A stretch of DNA of 36,560 nt from Flavobacteriales bacterium. Its GTDB lineage: Bacteria > Bacteroidota > Bacteroidia > Flavobacteriales_F > PHOS-HE28. Location of the stretch: positions 1 to 36,560 of the forward strand of contig JAGNUG010000028.1 in assembly GCA_017987115.1 (NCBI GenBank), written 5' to 3'. Positions within the stretch are counted from its first letter, which is position 1. Each line of letters begins with the position of its first letter. The translations under genes and the position numbers were made by a program. Under the pieces are notes generated by a model that ran no database searches, was not told the origin of the DNA, and saw nothing but the letters and a program-made list of their open reading frames with translations. Shown here one piece after another: positions 1 to 8,300 of the stretch.

Positions 1-1526
1 CTGCTCTCCCCGGTACACCATGTAATGACAACAATGCAAACACGGGTAACGATACCTGGAACGCAAACTGCCAGTGCATAGGTCAATTGATCGACTGTGA
101 AGGAACCTTTGGCGGATCAGCACTTCCAGGAACCGCTTGTAATGACAACAACGCTAACACGGGTAACGATACCTGGAACGCAAACTGCCAGTGCGTCGGT
201 CTAGTGATCGATTGCGAAGGAACCGTTGGCGGATCAGCACTTCCCGGAACAGCCTGTAATGACAACAACGCAAACACGGGCAACGATACCTGGAACGCAA
301 GCTGCCAGTGCGTCGGCCAGTTGATTGACTGCCAAGGCACCGTTGGTGGAACTGCACTTCCCGGAACAGCCTGCAACGACAACAACGCAAACACTACGAA
401 TGATGTATGGTCAGCGAACTGCACATGCGCCGGAACCCCAGTTGTTCTTGATTGCAACGGTGTTGCAAATGGCCCTGCTCTCCCCGGAACGGCTTGCAAC
501 GACAACAACGCTAACACGGGTAACGATACCTGGAACGCAAACTGCCAGTGCATAGGTCAATTGATCGACTGTGAAGGAACCGTTGGTGGATCTGCTCTAC
601 CCGGAACCGTTTGCAACGACAACAATGCGAACACCGGCAACGATATGTGGAATGCGAACTGCCAGTGCGTTGGTCAAGTGATCGACTGCGCTGGAACCGT
701 TGGCGGATCAGCGCTCCCCGGAACCGCGTGTAACGACAATAATGCTAACACCACGAACGATTCATGGTCTGCAAACTGCAATTGTGTAGGAACTCCTGTA
801 GTTCTTGACTGCAATGGTGTTGCTAATGGACCTGCTCTGCCCGGAACAGCCTGCAACGACAACAACACAAACACCGGCAATGATGCGTGGAATGCGAACT
901 GTGAATGCGTAGGTCAAGTAATCGACTGCCAAGGCACCGTTGGTGGATCAGCTCTACCTGGAACAGCTTGTAACGACAACAATGTTAATACTACAAATGA
1001 TACCTGGAGTTCGAACTGTCATTGCATTGGTCAAGTGATCGACTGTGAAGGCACGATCGGTGGTTCGGCTTTGCCAGGATCGGCATGCGATGATAACAAC
1101 GCGAATACTTCGAACGACGTGTGGTCTACGAATTGTACCTGTGCTGGAACACCTGTAGTTTTAGACTGTAATGGCGTCGCGAACGGCCCTGCTCAACCAG
1201 GCTCAGCATGTAACGATAACAATGCTAACACCCTTAATGACACGTGGAATGCGAACTGTCAGTGTGTTGGTCAAGTGATCGATTGTGAAGGAACGGTGGG
1301 AGGAACAGCACTGCCCGGAACGCCATGTGATGACGGTATAGTGGCAACGTTCAACGATACATGGGGAATGAATTGTCAGTGCTATGGCATGATCGAGACC
1401 GTTGGTCCGGATTGTGAAGGAATTGCAGGTGGTTCTTCGAATCCCGGAACGCCATGTGACGATAATGATCCACAGACGGTGAACGATGTCTGGACAGAGA
1501 ACTGCGCCTGTCTCGGTGAACTATTG
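1..1526 (+). repeat. Tandem 117/123-bp coding repeats in a 357-bp higher-order repeat
   Basis: Units start (DC codon) at 93, 210, 327, 450, 567, 684, 807, 924, 1041, 1164, 1281 and 1410, with a final degenerate unit from 1527 and a partial unit at the left edge. Spacings are 117, 117, 123, repeated. Three unit types alternate: A (DCNGVANGP), B (DCEGTVGGS) and C (ending CAGTPVVL). The A units at 450, 807 and 1164 are exactly 357 bp apart. The first block has an extra B unit. Units near the 3' end are the most diverged. The pattern is coding and in frame throughout. Confidence 0.95.
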
Positions 1527-2051
1527 GATTGTGCTGGTGTCCCGAACGGAACCGCTGAATTCGATGACTGCGGAGTTTGTGCGGGGGGTACAACAGGTAT
1601 TGAACCGAACGGTGACGGTGACAATGATGGTGTAATGGCGTGTGATGATAATTGCCCTTCCGTTGCAAATGATACACAAGTTGATTTCGACGGTGACGGA
1701 GTTGGTGATGCATGCGACAACTGCGCATGGACCTACAACCCTGATCAAGCGGATAGCGATAACGATGGGTATGGAGATGCTTGTCAATTGTCACAGGTCT
1801 CCATTGAAGAACTGAGTAATAGTGAAGGGTTCAATTTCCATCCGAATCCGACCTTAGGAAATGTGAATGTTAGTTGTACTGTACCAGGTGTCCGCACATT
1901 GAGGTTCTACAGTGCGACAGGAGCGTTGGTACTCGAAAGAAGTATTGAGAACAACATGGAATTAGGTGCACTGAGCATGGGCATCTACAACGTGCTCGCG
2001 TTGGATGCGGCAGGCAGGCCGCTGGCGCGAACGAGGCTCGTCCGTCAATGA
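1..2051 (+). CDS. T9SS-exported four-cysteine repeat protein, 5' end outside the window
   Basis: The reading frame is open from base 3 to the TGA at 2049-2051, so the start and signal peptide lie outside the window. The visible 682 residues are mostly a tandem array of 39-41-residue units beginning DC-x-G, containing LPGTxCNDNNxNTxND and ending NCxCxG, with four cysteines per unit. After a degenerate unit near 1527 comes an acidic calcium-binding stretch resembling thrombospondin type 3 repeats (about 1608-1788, [23 protein letters not shown]). The C-terminal ~75 residues (from [10 protein letters not shown]) match a T9SS type A sorting domain, so the protein should be exported and attached to or released from the cell surface. 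Disulfide pairing within units and metal binding by the Asn/Asp-rich loop are inferences. A stalk or adhesin role is plausible, but I do not recognise a characterised homologue. Confidence 0.85.
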   Translation, partial: ALPGTPCNDNNANTGNDTWNANCQCIGQLIDCEGTFGGSALPGTACNDNNANTGNDTWNANCQCVGLVIDCEGTVGGSALPGTACNDNNANTGNDTWNASCQCVGQLIDCQGTVGGTALPGTACNDNNANTTNDVWSANCTCAGTPVVLDCNGVANGPALPGTACNDNNANTGNDTWNANCQCIGQLIDCEGTVGGSALPGTVCNDNNANTGNDMWNANCQCVGQVIDCAGTVGGSALPGTACNDNNANTTNDSWSANCNCVGTPVVLDCNGVANGPALPGTACNDNNTNTGNDAWNANCECVGQVIDCQGTVGGSALPGTACNDNNVNTTNDTWSSNCHCIGQVIDCEGTIGGSALPGSACDDNNANTSNDVWSTNCTCAGTPVVLDCNGVANGPAQPGSACNDNNANTLNDTWNANCQCVGQVIDCEGTVGGTALPGTPCDDGIVATFNDTWGMNCQCYGMIETVGPDCEGIAGGSSNPGTPCDDNDPQTVNDVWTENCACLGELLDCAGVPNGTAEFDDCGVCAGGTTGIEPNGDGDNDGVMACDDNCPSVANDTQVDFDGDGVGDACDNCAWTYNPDQADSDNDGYGDACQLSQVSIEELSNSEGFNFHPNPTLGNVNVSCTVPGVRTLRFYSATGALVLERSIENNMELGALSMGIYNVLALDAAGRPLARTRLVRQ

Positions 2052-2072
2052 CGCGAGACCAAGTTGAAAGGA

Positions 2073-2100
2073 AGAACCCCTTGAGTGATCAGGGGGTTCT
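2073..2100. terminator. Shared terminator between convergent surface-protein genes
   Basis: Inverted repeat AGAACCCC (2073-2080) and GGGGTTCT (2093-2100) around a 12-base loop, lying between the stop codons of the two convergent genes. The minus-strand transcript continues TTCCTTTC after the stem and the plus-strand one CTATTTC. Both are pyrimidine-rich but neither is a strong U tract. Confidence 0.6.
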
Positions 2101-5100
2101 CTATTTCAGCAGAGTAACGCTTCCGAAGTGTTCCACACTTTCCGTACCGAATTGGTCACGTGCGGTCAAGCGCCAAACATAGACATCCTGCGGAAGAAGG
2201 TTCCCGTTATTGTTCATGCCGCCGTTCCATCCATGTCCGATCTCATTTGTCGAGAATACCTTATTGCCCCATCTATCAAAAATGGCGAACGAGAAAGACC
2301 CAGGGGCTGCACCCAGCACGGATGGCATGAACTCTTCATTTATGTCATTGCCATCCGGTGTAAACGCGTTGGGTACGAAGATGGTCAGTACATCATCCAC
2401 GATGATCTCCGAGCAGGTTGAATTGCTGCAGCCAAGTGTGTCCGTAGCGATCTTACAGAGGGTGTATATACCAACGTCCACGGGATCTATGGTCCAATCG
2501 AATTCATCAGCACCTATTATCGTATCGTTGTCCAAGGTCCATCCATACATTACACTGCTTTCAGGAACATGGGATACGTGAATGTTCGGTTCAAGAATGC
2601 TAACCCGTAGGGGTGCTACTATAAAATCAGCCTCTGGGCCATTTGAAGTGAAGACCGCATTCTGCAATACAGTGGTACCATAACAACCATTGTTATCCAC
2701 AACTTCAACGGAAACATTGAATGTGCCTACCGCATCATAGGTGTGCCAGACCATGCTTGATGCGTCTTCGCTTTCTCCATCACCGAACGACCATTCAATA
2801 CTCGTCAATGCAACAGGGTCCGTTAAAGTAAATTGAACCTGTAAAGGCACACATCCACTAATAGGACCAAGCCCGAATAGCGGTTCCGGCAGATCATTCA
2901 CACTGACATCTACAACGGATAGAGCTGATCGGCCTATACATCCTCCACTACCATCAACGGTATATGTATACTGGCCTGCCGGATCCTGATCAGCATTGAA
3001 CACGCCATAAAAGTTGCCAAGCGGTCCTGACCATGTTCCGGTGGGTTCTGCATCAGGTCCAAGCAATGGGAGCAAGTTCTGTGATCCATCCGCGCAGAGT
3101 TGCAATATGTTGTCAAGACCTGCATCCGGAAGGTCATCGAACGCTACGTTAACGGTTGCCTGATCATTCGGGCAAGGAACTGTTCCAGTAAGTGTGTAAA
3201 TGAAATCACCTGAGGTGGCCGTCGCAGCATCCACGGAAATGGTGGCGATCCCATTCGGGTCCAACCAGACCCCATTCGTGTCCGTATTCGGTCCAAGCCA
3301 TGACATCGGGTCCAACTCGCCAAGGTCCTCGCATAGGTCCAATGTCAGATCAGGCCCAGCATCCGGAGCTTGGACTTCAGAGATCGTGATCGTACTGGAA
3401 ACGCTCGAACATGGCGCAAGTGCTGTTAGACTATAGGTGTAAACACCGGCCATATCGATGCCTGGCGCATAGGATGATGGATGCACTTGCCCGTCCGGCG
3501 CCGTCCAGATCCCGCCCATGTCCGGCGATCCACCGAGCTCGCCGAATAGATCAACAGGAACTAAAGCGGTATTACAGACGGATGTCACATCATCAATTCC
3601 CGCATTGGGCTGTTCGATCACTGAAACAATTACTTCTGCCGTTTGAGCTATGCATGGTGCTGGCGCATTGACCGTGTACGTATAGGTTCCTGTAGAACCA
3701 GTTGAAGGGTTGAACAAGCCGACCAAAGGGCCATTGGGTCCTTGCCAACTTCCACCCGGGTCAGGCGCGCCATTCAACTCGGTGAAAAGGTCGATCGGAA
3801 GATCTACTTCACAAAGGGAAACCGCACCATCCGTACCTGGATCGGGTTCAGAAACAATGGTAATATCCACGGTTGCCTGATCATTAGTACACGGTGCAAT
3901 GCTGGTTACGGTATAAGTGTAAACACCTATGGGTGCTAATGCGGGGTTCAACATGACTGGAACTACCGAGCCATTCGGTCCGGTCCATGTTCCACCGGTA
4001 ACAGGACTGCCACCCAACAGGGTGAACAGGTCAACTGGTTCACCTGTATTACAAAGCGCTGTTAATGCGTCGATCCCAGCAGATGGTTGGGGACTTACAC
4101 TGACCGTTACCGTAGCTGTAGCATTTACACATGGCGCTATCCCAGTAACCGTATAGGTGAATGTGCCAGGTATGCTGGTTCCTGGAGTAAAGGTGCCGCT
4201 TACAGGTGCATTATTGAAACCGGTCCAAACACCTCCAGGATCGGGTGAACCGGTCAGGAATTGATCCAACTGAAAAGGTGGACTTGCATTGCAAACATCC
4301 GCCATGCCATTTCCGCCCGCATTTGGAGCGGGAATTACGTTAACAGTAAGTATGGCTTGGGCCGAGATGCAAGGAGCAACACCATTCACGAGATACGTAT
4401 ATGCTCCATTAATTGCCGTAACAGGATCCAAAATTGCGGATACGACCCCACCATTAGGGTCGGTCCAAATACCACCTGCGGTCGGGGTCCCGCCAAGTGA
4501 ATTGTACATGTTGAAAGCGGAAGAAGAGTTACACACCGTCACAGCGGCATCCAACCCAGCATTAGGTTCAATGTTCTCTGTAACAGTAACTGTGGCTGAA
4601 CTGTTCGCACATGGCGCAACACCGAGTACAGTGTATGTATGGACTCCTTGGACATTCGTTGAAGGGTCATAAGTCCCATTGAAGGCCTCTCCACTGGGCC
4701 CAGTCCAAGTACCACCAGCATCAGGCGTCCCTCCTAATTCAACAAAAAGGTTCGTCGGTGCGCCATTGCTACAGATCACAAAAGCTGCGTTGTTCCCTGC
4801 AGAAGGTGTTGGATTAACGGTAACATTGACCGTGGCTGAAACAGCGTTACACGGAGCAGCTCCAGGGAAAGAATAGGTATAGATCCCCCCGGAGTTTACA
4901 GCCGGGTCGAATGTTCCAGTAGATGGACCTGTTGGGCCGTTCCAAGAACCGCCTGGCGTCGGAGCGCCGCCCAGAAGATCGATCAATGGGAATGCAACAT
5001 CAGAGGCGCATACAACAGCTATTCCATCTGTTCCAGCAACCGGCTGTTGATTCACGGTAACTGCAATAACCGCTGATTGCGAACAAGGAGGAGCAATACT

Positions 5101-5853
5101 TGTAACGGTATAGGTATAGTTACCGGATACATCGATCGAAGGTTGAAGCGTTCCGGTATGCGGAGTATTGCTCGGTCCTGTCCATACACCGCCAGCATCC
5201 GGTGTTCCGGTCAGCACATTGAACAGTGCCACGTCGGCACCCGTGCTACAAACACTAATGGGACCACCTGCACCTGGGTCCACATTACATGCTGCGATTG
5301 AAACAGGTCCTGGAAAGACCGGTGGGTTAGTATCACCGCCGCATCCTGCGCTACCCCACGAGCCCGTCTGACTATCACTGAACGTATCAATGGTGACACC
5401 GCAATCCAGCCCACTGATACATGCGGCACCTGAAACCGTGGTTATGGTCCAGCAGAATTCCCAATCCGTAGCACCGGTGCAGAAGTCACCAAAATTATTG
5501 CTTGGATCACCATCACTGTCCAGATCAAAGAAGAACCCCGGTCCTTGACCTCCTATACTTGTCTCCCATCCCCAAGTTCCCGTGCTGAGTCCACATGTGG
5601 GCGGGGGTACGCCGGGAACAAGCGTAGCCATGTCCCAACCAGGACCAAAATTGGCCTCAATTCCATGAAACCAATTGGAGTTAGTGGAATTCCAATTGGT
5701 AACGGTGAAACAGAAGGTCACGGTTTCGCCACAACCATAGGTTCCGTTTACAGGCATAGGGCTTGCCGTGGCCGTGAAGCTCGTCATGCAAGGCTGCGCC
5801 AGAACGGTGCCACAGGATAGTAAAGCCAGTAATAGCGCGTTTCTCAAGAACAT
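2101..5853 (-). CDS. Giant T9SS type B surface protein with ten Ig-like repeats and a PKD domain
   Basis: This 1250-residue exported protein starts at the ATG at 5853, chosen because it opens directly with a signal peptide (MFLRNALLLALLSCGTVLAQ). The longer frame upstream has no signal sequence and would overlap pfkA. Residues 21-190 form a cysteine-rich N-terminal region. Residues 192-988 are ten tandem repeats of 79-81 residues, each with P-x-AG, GG-x-W-x-GP, a YTYTV strand and two cysteines. A PKD domain (SFGDG, about 1010-1040) follows. The last ~95 residues (FVPNAFTPDGNDINEEF, DRWGNKVF, YVWRL) are the gliding-motility-associated C-terminal domain, the T9SS type B signal. Such proteins are cell-surface or secreted and often adhesive. 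The ligand is unknown. It converges on the four-cysteine repeat gene. Confidence 0.9.
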   Translation of the reverse strand: MFLRNALLLALLSCGTVLAQPCMTSFTATASPMPVNGTYGCGETVTFCFTVTNWNSTNSNWFHGIEANFGPGWDMATLVPGVPPPTCGLSTGTWGWETSIGGQGPGFFFDLDSDGDPSNNFGDFCTGATDWEFCWTITTVSGAACISGLDCGVTIDTFSDSQTGSWGSAGCGGDTNPPVFPGPVSIAACNVDPGAGGPISVCSTGADVALFNVLTGTPDAGGVWTGPSNTPHTGTLQPSIDVSGNYTYTVTSIAPPCSQSAVIAVTVNQQPVAGTDGIAVVCASDVAFPLIDLLGGAPTPGGSWNGPTGPSTGTFDPAVNSGGIYTYSFPGAAPCNAVSATVNVTVNPTPSAGNNAAFVICSNGAPTNLFVELGGTPDAGGTWTGPSGEAFNGTYDPSTNVQGVHTYTVLGVAPCANSSATVTVTENIEPNAGLDAAVTVCNSSSAFNMYNSLGGTPTAGGIWTDPNGGVVSAILDPVTAINGAYTYLVNGVAPCISAQAILTVNVIPAPNAGGNGMADVCNASPPFQLDQFLTGSPDPGGVWTGFNNAPVSGTFTPGTSIPGTFTYTVTGIAPCVNATATVTVSVSPQPSAGIDALTALCNTGEPVDLFTLLGGSPVTGGTWTGPNGSVVPVMLNPALAPIGVYTYTVTSIAPCTNDQATVDITIVSEPDPGTDGAVSLCEVDLPIDLFTELNGAPDPGGSWQGPNGPLVGLFNPSTGSTGTYTYTVNAPAPCIAQTAEVIVSVIEQPNAGIDDVTSVCNTALVPVDLFGELGGSPDMGGIWTAPDGQVHPSSYAPGIDMAGVYTYSLTALAPCSSVSSTITISEVQAPDAGPDLTLDLCEDLGELDPMSWLGPNTDTNGVWLDPNGIATISVDAATATSGDFIYTLTGTVPCPNDQATVNVAFDDLPDAGLDNILQLCADGSQNLLPLLGPDAEPTGTWSGPLGNFYGVFNADQDPAGQYTYTVDGSGGCIGRSALSVVDVSVNDLPEPLFGLGPISGCVPLQVQFTLTDPVALTSIEWSFGDGESEDASSMVWHTYDAVGTFNVSVEVVDNNGCYGTTVLQNAVFTSNGPEADFIVAPLRVSILEPNIHVSHVPESSVMYGWTLDNDTIIGADEFDWTIDPVDVGIYTLCKIATDTLGCSNSTCSEIIVDDVLTIFVPNAFTPDGNDINEEFMPSVLGAAPGSFSFAIFDRWGNKVFSTNEIGHGWNGGMNNNGNLLPQDVYVWRLTARDQFGTESVEHFGSVTLLK
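2890..5280 (-). repeat. Ten tandem ~240-bp coding repeats (Ig-like, 79-81 residues)
   Basis: Ten in-frame units lie inside the type B surface protein. Each keeps an N-terminal cysteine near position 12, GG-x-W-(T/N/Q/S)-GP near 30-37, YTY near 55 and a PC pair near 64. The units are diverged, unlike the neighbouring four-cysteine array, so the expansion looks old. The last two units lose parts of the GG-x-W motif. Confidence 0.9.
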
Positions 5854-5923
5854 TTGAACACGTGGAGATCCGTCATGCCGGAAGACCAATATACGTGACC
5901 CTGGCAACAATTGTAAAGTTGCC

Positions 5924-6910
5924 TCAGGTCGCCAAGATGCCAAGGATCCTATAAAGTTCAGGATCTGGCTGCTTTTGCTGTCCGATAGCTTCACCGAATG
6001 ATGTGAGCGCAATGCGACCATTGATCACACCTACCATGGCATCGTGTTCACCAGCCAACAAATACTCAACGGCCGCAACGCCGCTTCTGCTTGCAAGTAT
6101 CCGATCATTCGCCGTTGGAGATCCACCTCGCTGCATATGCCCAAGCACGGAAACACGGATATCGTAATGGTCATATTGCTGTTTTACCTTTCGGGCTACG
6201 TCGAATGCACCGCCTTCCTCGTCTCCTTCCGCAACAATGACGATACTGGATGATTTGGTCTTAGCGCCTTCGGCCAGGGCACGCACGAGTTCATCGATCC
6301 CTTGGGGACGTTCCGGGATAAGAACGAATTCCGCACCTGCGGCTACCGCACAGGCTTGCGCAATGAAGCCGCTGTTACGGCCCATGACCTCAATAAAGAA
6401 CAGTCTGTCATGGGATGAAGCCGTATCGCGGATCTTATCGATCGCCTCTACAGCTGTGTTAATGGCTGTGTCGAAACCGATCGTGTAGTCCGTTCCGAAA
6501 AGGTCGTTATCGATCGTTCCGGGTAGACCAAGTATTCGCGTTCCGTGTTCTTCGAACAACAACCTCGCACCTGTAAAAGAACCATCTCCACCAATGACCA
6601 ACAAGGCGTCAATGCCTTGTTCCTGCATGTTCCGTGCAGCTCTTGCGCGTCCCTCCGGTGTACGGAATTCCTCTGACCGCGCAGTACGTAAGATAGTGCC
6701 GCCGCGCTGAATTATGTTGCTCACATCGCGCGCACCAAGCGGAAGATATCGTGCGTTGATCAGTCCATTATAACCACCGATGATACCAGTAACGCGGATA
6801 TCCTTCTGTACTGCAGAACGCACGATAGCGCGCACTGCGGCATTCATTCCTGGACTGTCCCCTCCGGAAGTGAGAACCCCGATATGTCGGATCGGAGTCT
6901 CTATGCTCAT
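5924..6910 (-). CDS. pfkA: ATP-dependent 6-phosphofructokinase
   Basis: This cytoplasmic enzyme phosphorylates fructose 6-phosphate to fructose 1,6-bisphosphate, the committed step of glycolysis. The 328 residues cover the whole bacterial PfkA family: SGGDSPGMN (15-23), GGDGS (107-111), the catalytic TIDND loop (132-136, base Asp134) and MGRNSGF with the substrate-binding HMQRGGSPTANDR segment. Gly in GGDGS is the feature of ATP-using rather than PPi-using enzymes in this family. Its ATG (6910-6908) overlaps the TGA of the upstream BNR-propeller gene by 4 bases (ATGA), so the two are probably cotranscribed and translationally coupled. That is an odd partner for a glycolytic enzyme. A class I aldolase for the next step lies near 24 kb. 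Confidence 0.97.
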   Translation of the reverse strand: MSIETPIRHIGVLTSGGDSPGMNAAVRAIVRSAVQKDIRVTGIIGGYNGLINARYLPLGARDVSNIIQRGGTILRTARSEEFRTPEGRARAARNMQEQGIDALLVIGGDGSFTGARLLFEEHGTRILGLPGTIDNDLFGTDYTIGFDTAINTAVEAIDKIRDTASSHDRLFFIEVMGRNSGFIAQACAVAAGAEFVLIPERPQGIDELVRALAEGAKTKSSSIVIVAEGDEEGGAFDVARKVKQQYDHYDIRVSVLGHMQRGGSPTANDRILASRSGVAAVEYLLAGEHDAMVGVINGRIALTSFGEAIGQQKQPDPELYRILGILAT

Positions 6911-8124
6911 TCGGCGATCACTGTTCCTAGCAACGCTCGGTTGCCGCTACGGTCGATCATCATGCAACGATATTGCCCAGAAGCAAGACCATTACGCTCG
7001 ACATGGATAACGGAGTTGGCAACACCATTCTGCCGTGCAACCTCTTTACCGGATGCATCGATAAGTATCACGCTCCGTGAATCATCCACGTTCGTTAGGT
7101 CCACAAAGAACCCATCCGTGAATAACGATGGATAAGGAGAAGGAAGTGCGGTATTGTCAATGGAATTAAGACCAACGGTACTTCCAGTGATATAATATAG
7201 ATCCTGCAATGCGCCAAGGTAGAGACGTGTGCCAGCTGCATGGAATTTTTCCTGAGCCACTTGATCAACAGGAGTAAGTCCGGCGTTGAACGGAGAATAG
7301 GTCAGACCATTATCCAATGAAACCGTGCAGCCCCCTTGGTTACTCAGAGCGTAGATCTTGCCATCGTATGCTATCATTTCGCCCTTTGTCGGATTGGCCG
7401 GGTCTCCAGTGCTTTCGCTCCAAGTCGCGCCATCATTCAATGAGTAGCGGTAACCGAACGTGGTAACTGCGACCAGTCTGTCGGTCAATACTTGTACTGC
7501 GTAGATCGCGAAGTTGGATCCCGCGACCGAACTCCATTGCTGTCCGCCGTCAGTACTTTTATAAAGACCTACGCTGGTTGCAGCGTATAGGTTCGTGCCA
7601 TCCGTGGCAATGTCATAAGCGATCGCATTGGAACCCATTCCCGAGTTGCCGATCAACCAAGTATCACCGCTGTTCGTGGTACGATGGATTCCACCGCCAT
7701 TTGCAATTGAACCAGTGAATATGGCAAAAGTTGCTACCCCGAAATGGAAGAATTTGTTCGCATAGATCTGCGCACTTGCTCCAAGAGTACCATTTACATT
7801 CGTCCACATAGCACCATTGGTACTTCGGTAGATCCCGGATTGCGTTCCAGCGAAAACGTAAGTGGCATTGTGCCCGACCGATCGTACATTGTATTGACCA
7901 CCGACCAACATAATACCGGTGTTTGAAAGCGCCCATGTAGTTCCGTCATTCACACTTTTGCTCACGCCTCCGTTATGGGCGGCATAGAGCGCAGATGAAA
8001 ATGTGGTTACGCTGCGGACAGGTGAAAGCCCTGTGCCAAGAGCATTCCACTGGCCCAAAGCAATGAGGTGGAAAGATGTAGCGGCAATAAGAAGCGAGAG
8101 TCGTAGTTGTTTCATGTTCATCAT
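6907..8124 (-). CDS. Secreted BNR/sialidase-like beta-propeller protein with T9SS type A domain
   Basis: A 405-residue exported protein. An N-terminal signal peptide (KQLRLSLLIAATSFHLIALGQ) is followed by repeated S-x-(N/D)-x-G-x-T-W motifs (SVNDGTTWALS, STNGAMWTNV, TTNSGDTWLIG, STDGGQQWSSV, SLNDGATWSES), the Asp-box/BNR signature of beta-propellers found in sialidases, photosystem stability factors and Vps10-like proteins. The C-terminal ~75 residues (SRSVILIDASGKEVARQ, LASGQYRCMMIDRSG) look like a T9SS type A sorting domain. No sialidase catalytic set is evident, so enzymatic activity is not claimed. Three in-frame ATGs (8124, 8121, 8115) could start it. The stop overlaps the pfkA start. 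Confidence 0.8.
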   Translation of the reverse strand: MMNMKQLRLSLLIAATSFHLIALGQWNALGTGLSPVRSVTTFSSALYAAHNGGVSKSVNDGTTWALSNTGIMLVGGQYNVRSVGHNATYVFAGTQSGIYRSTNGAMWTNVNGTLGASAQIYANKFFHFGVATFAIFTGSIANGGGIHRTTNSGDTWLIGNSGMGSNAIAYDIATDGTNLYAATSVGLYKSTDGGQQWSSVAGSNFAIYAVQVLTDRLVAVTTFGYRYSLNDGATWSESTGDPANPTKGEMIAYDGKIYALSNQGGCTVSLDNGLTYSPFNAGLTPVDQVAQEKFHAAGTRLYLGALQDLYYITGSTVGLNSIDNTALPSPYPSLFTDGFFVDLTNVDDSRSVILIDASGKEVARQNGVANSVIHVERNGLASGQYRCMMIDRSGNRALLGTVIAE

Positions 8125-8134
8125 TTATTGCCGC

Positions 8135-8142
8135 CAAAGATA
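8135..8142 (-). promoter_or_regulatory. -7 box TATCTTTG for the BNR-propeller/pfkA unit
   Basis: The minus strand reads TATCTTTG, a perfect Bacteroidota TAnnTTTG box, ending 10 bases before the first ATG. No clear TTG is seen at the -33 distance. The mRNA leader would be very short. Confidence 0.45.
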
Positions 8143-8186
8143 CTGGATAGGGGAAACATGAGGTGGCTTAGGTCAAAGTGTGCCAC

Positions 8187-8214
8187 TTGAGACCATGGTT
8201 TTGGGGTAATTTTG
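8187..8214 (+). promoter_or_regulatory. Candidate promoter for the TonB-dependent receptor
   Basis: TTG at 8187-8189, a 17-base spacer and TAATTTTG at 8207-8214 fit the Bacteroidota -33/-7 pattern. The predicted leader is about 80 bases. It lies in the 176-base divergent gap shared with the BNR gene. Confidence 0.5.
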
Positions 8215-8300
8215 TAGCGTTATGAAGATCGGTCACATGTGTTTTATCGCTATGAAGAAAAGCGATTTGCCATGCTCCAAATAGCATAGTGTCAATTTAA

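Noticed and set aside
83-880. Several open frames on the minus strand opposite the four-cysteine repeats
   Set aside because: They exist because the repeat lacks stop codons in that frame. Their translations are low-complexity repeats of the antisense, with no signal peptide or domain.
1-1526. Possible CRISPR or non-coding satellite array
   Set aside because: Periods of 117/123 bp are multiples of three, the frame stays open throughout and there are no unique spacers.
5854-6021. An N-terminal extension of the type B surface protein into pfkA
   Set aside because: The extension has no signal peptide and overlaps the pfkA 3' end. The ATG at 5853 directly begins a signal peptide.
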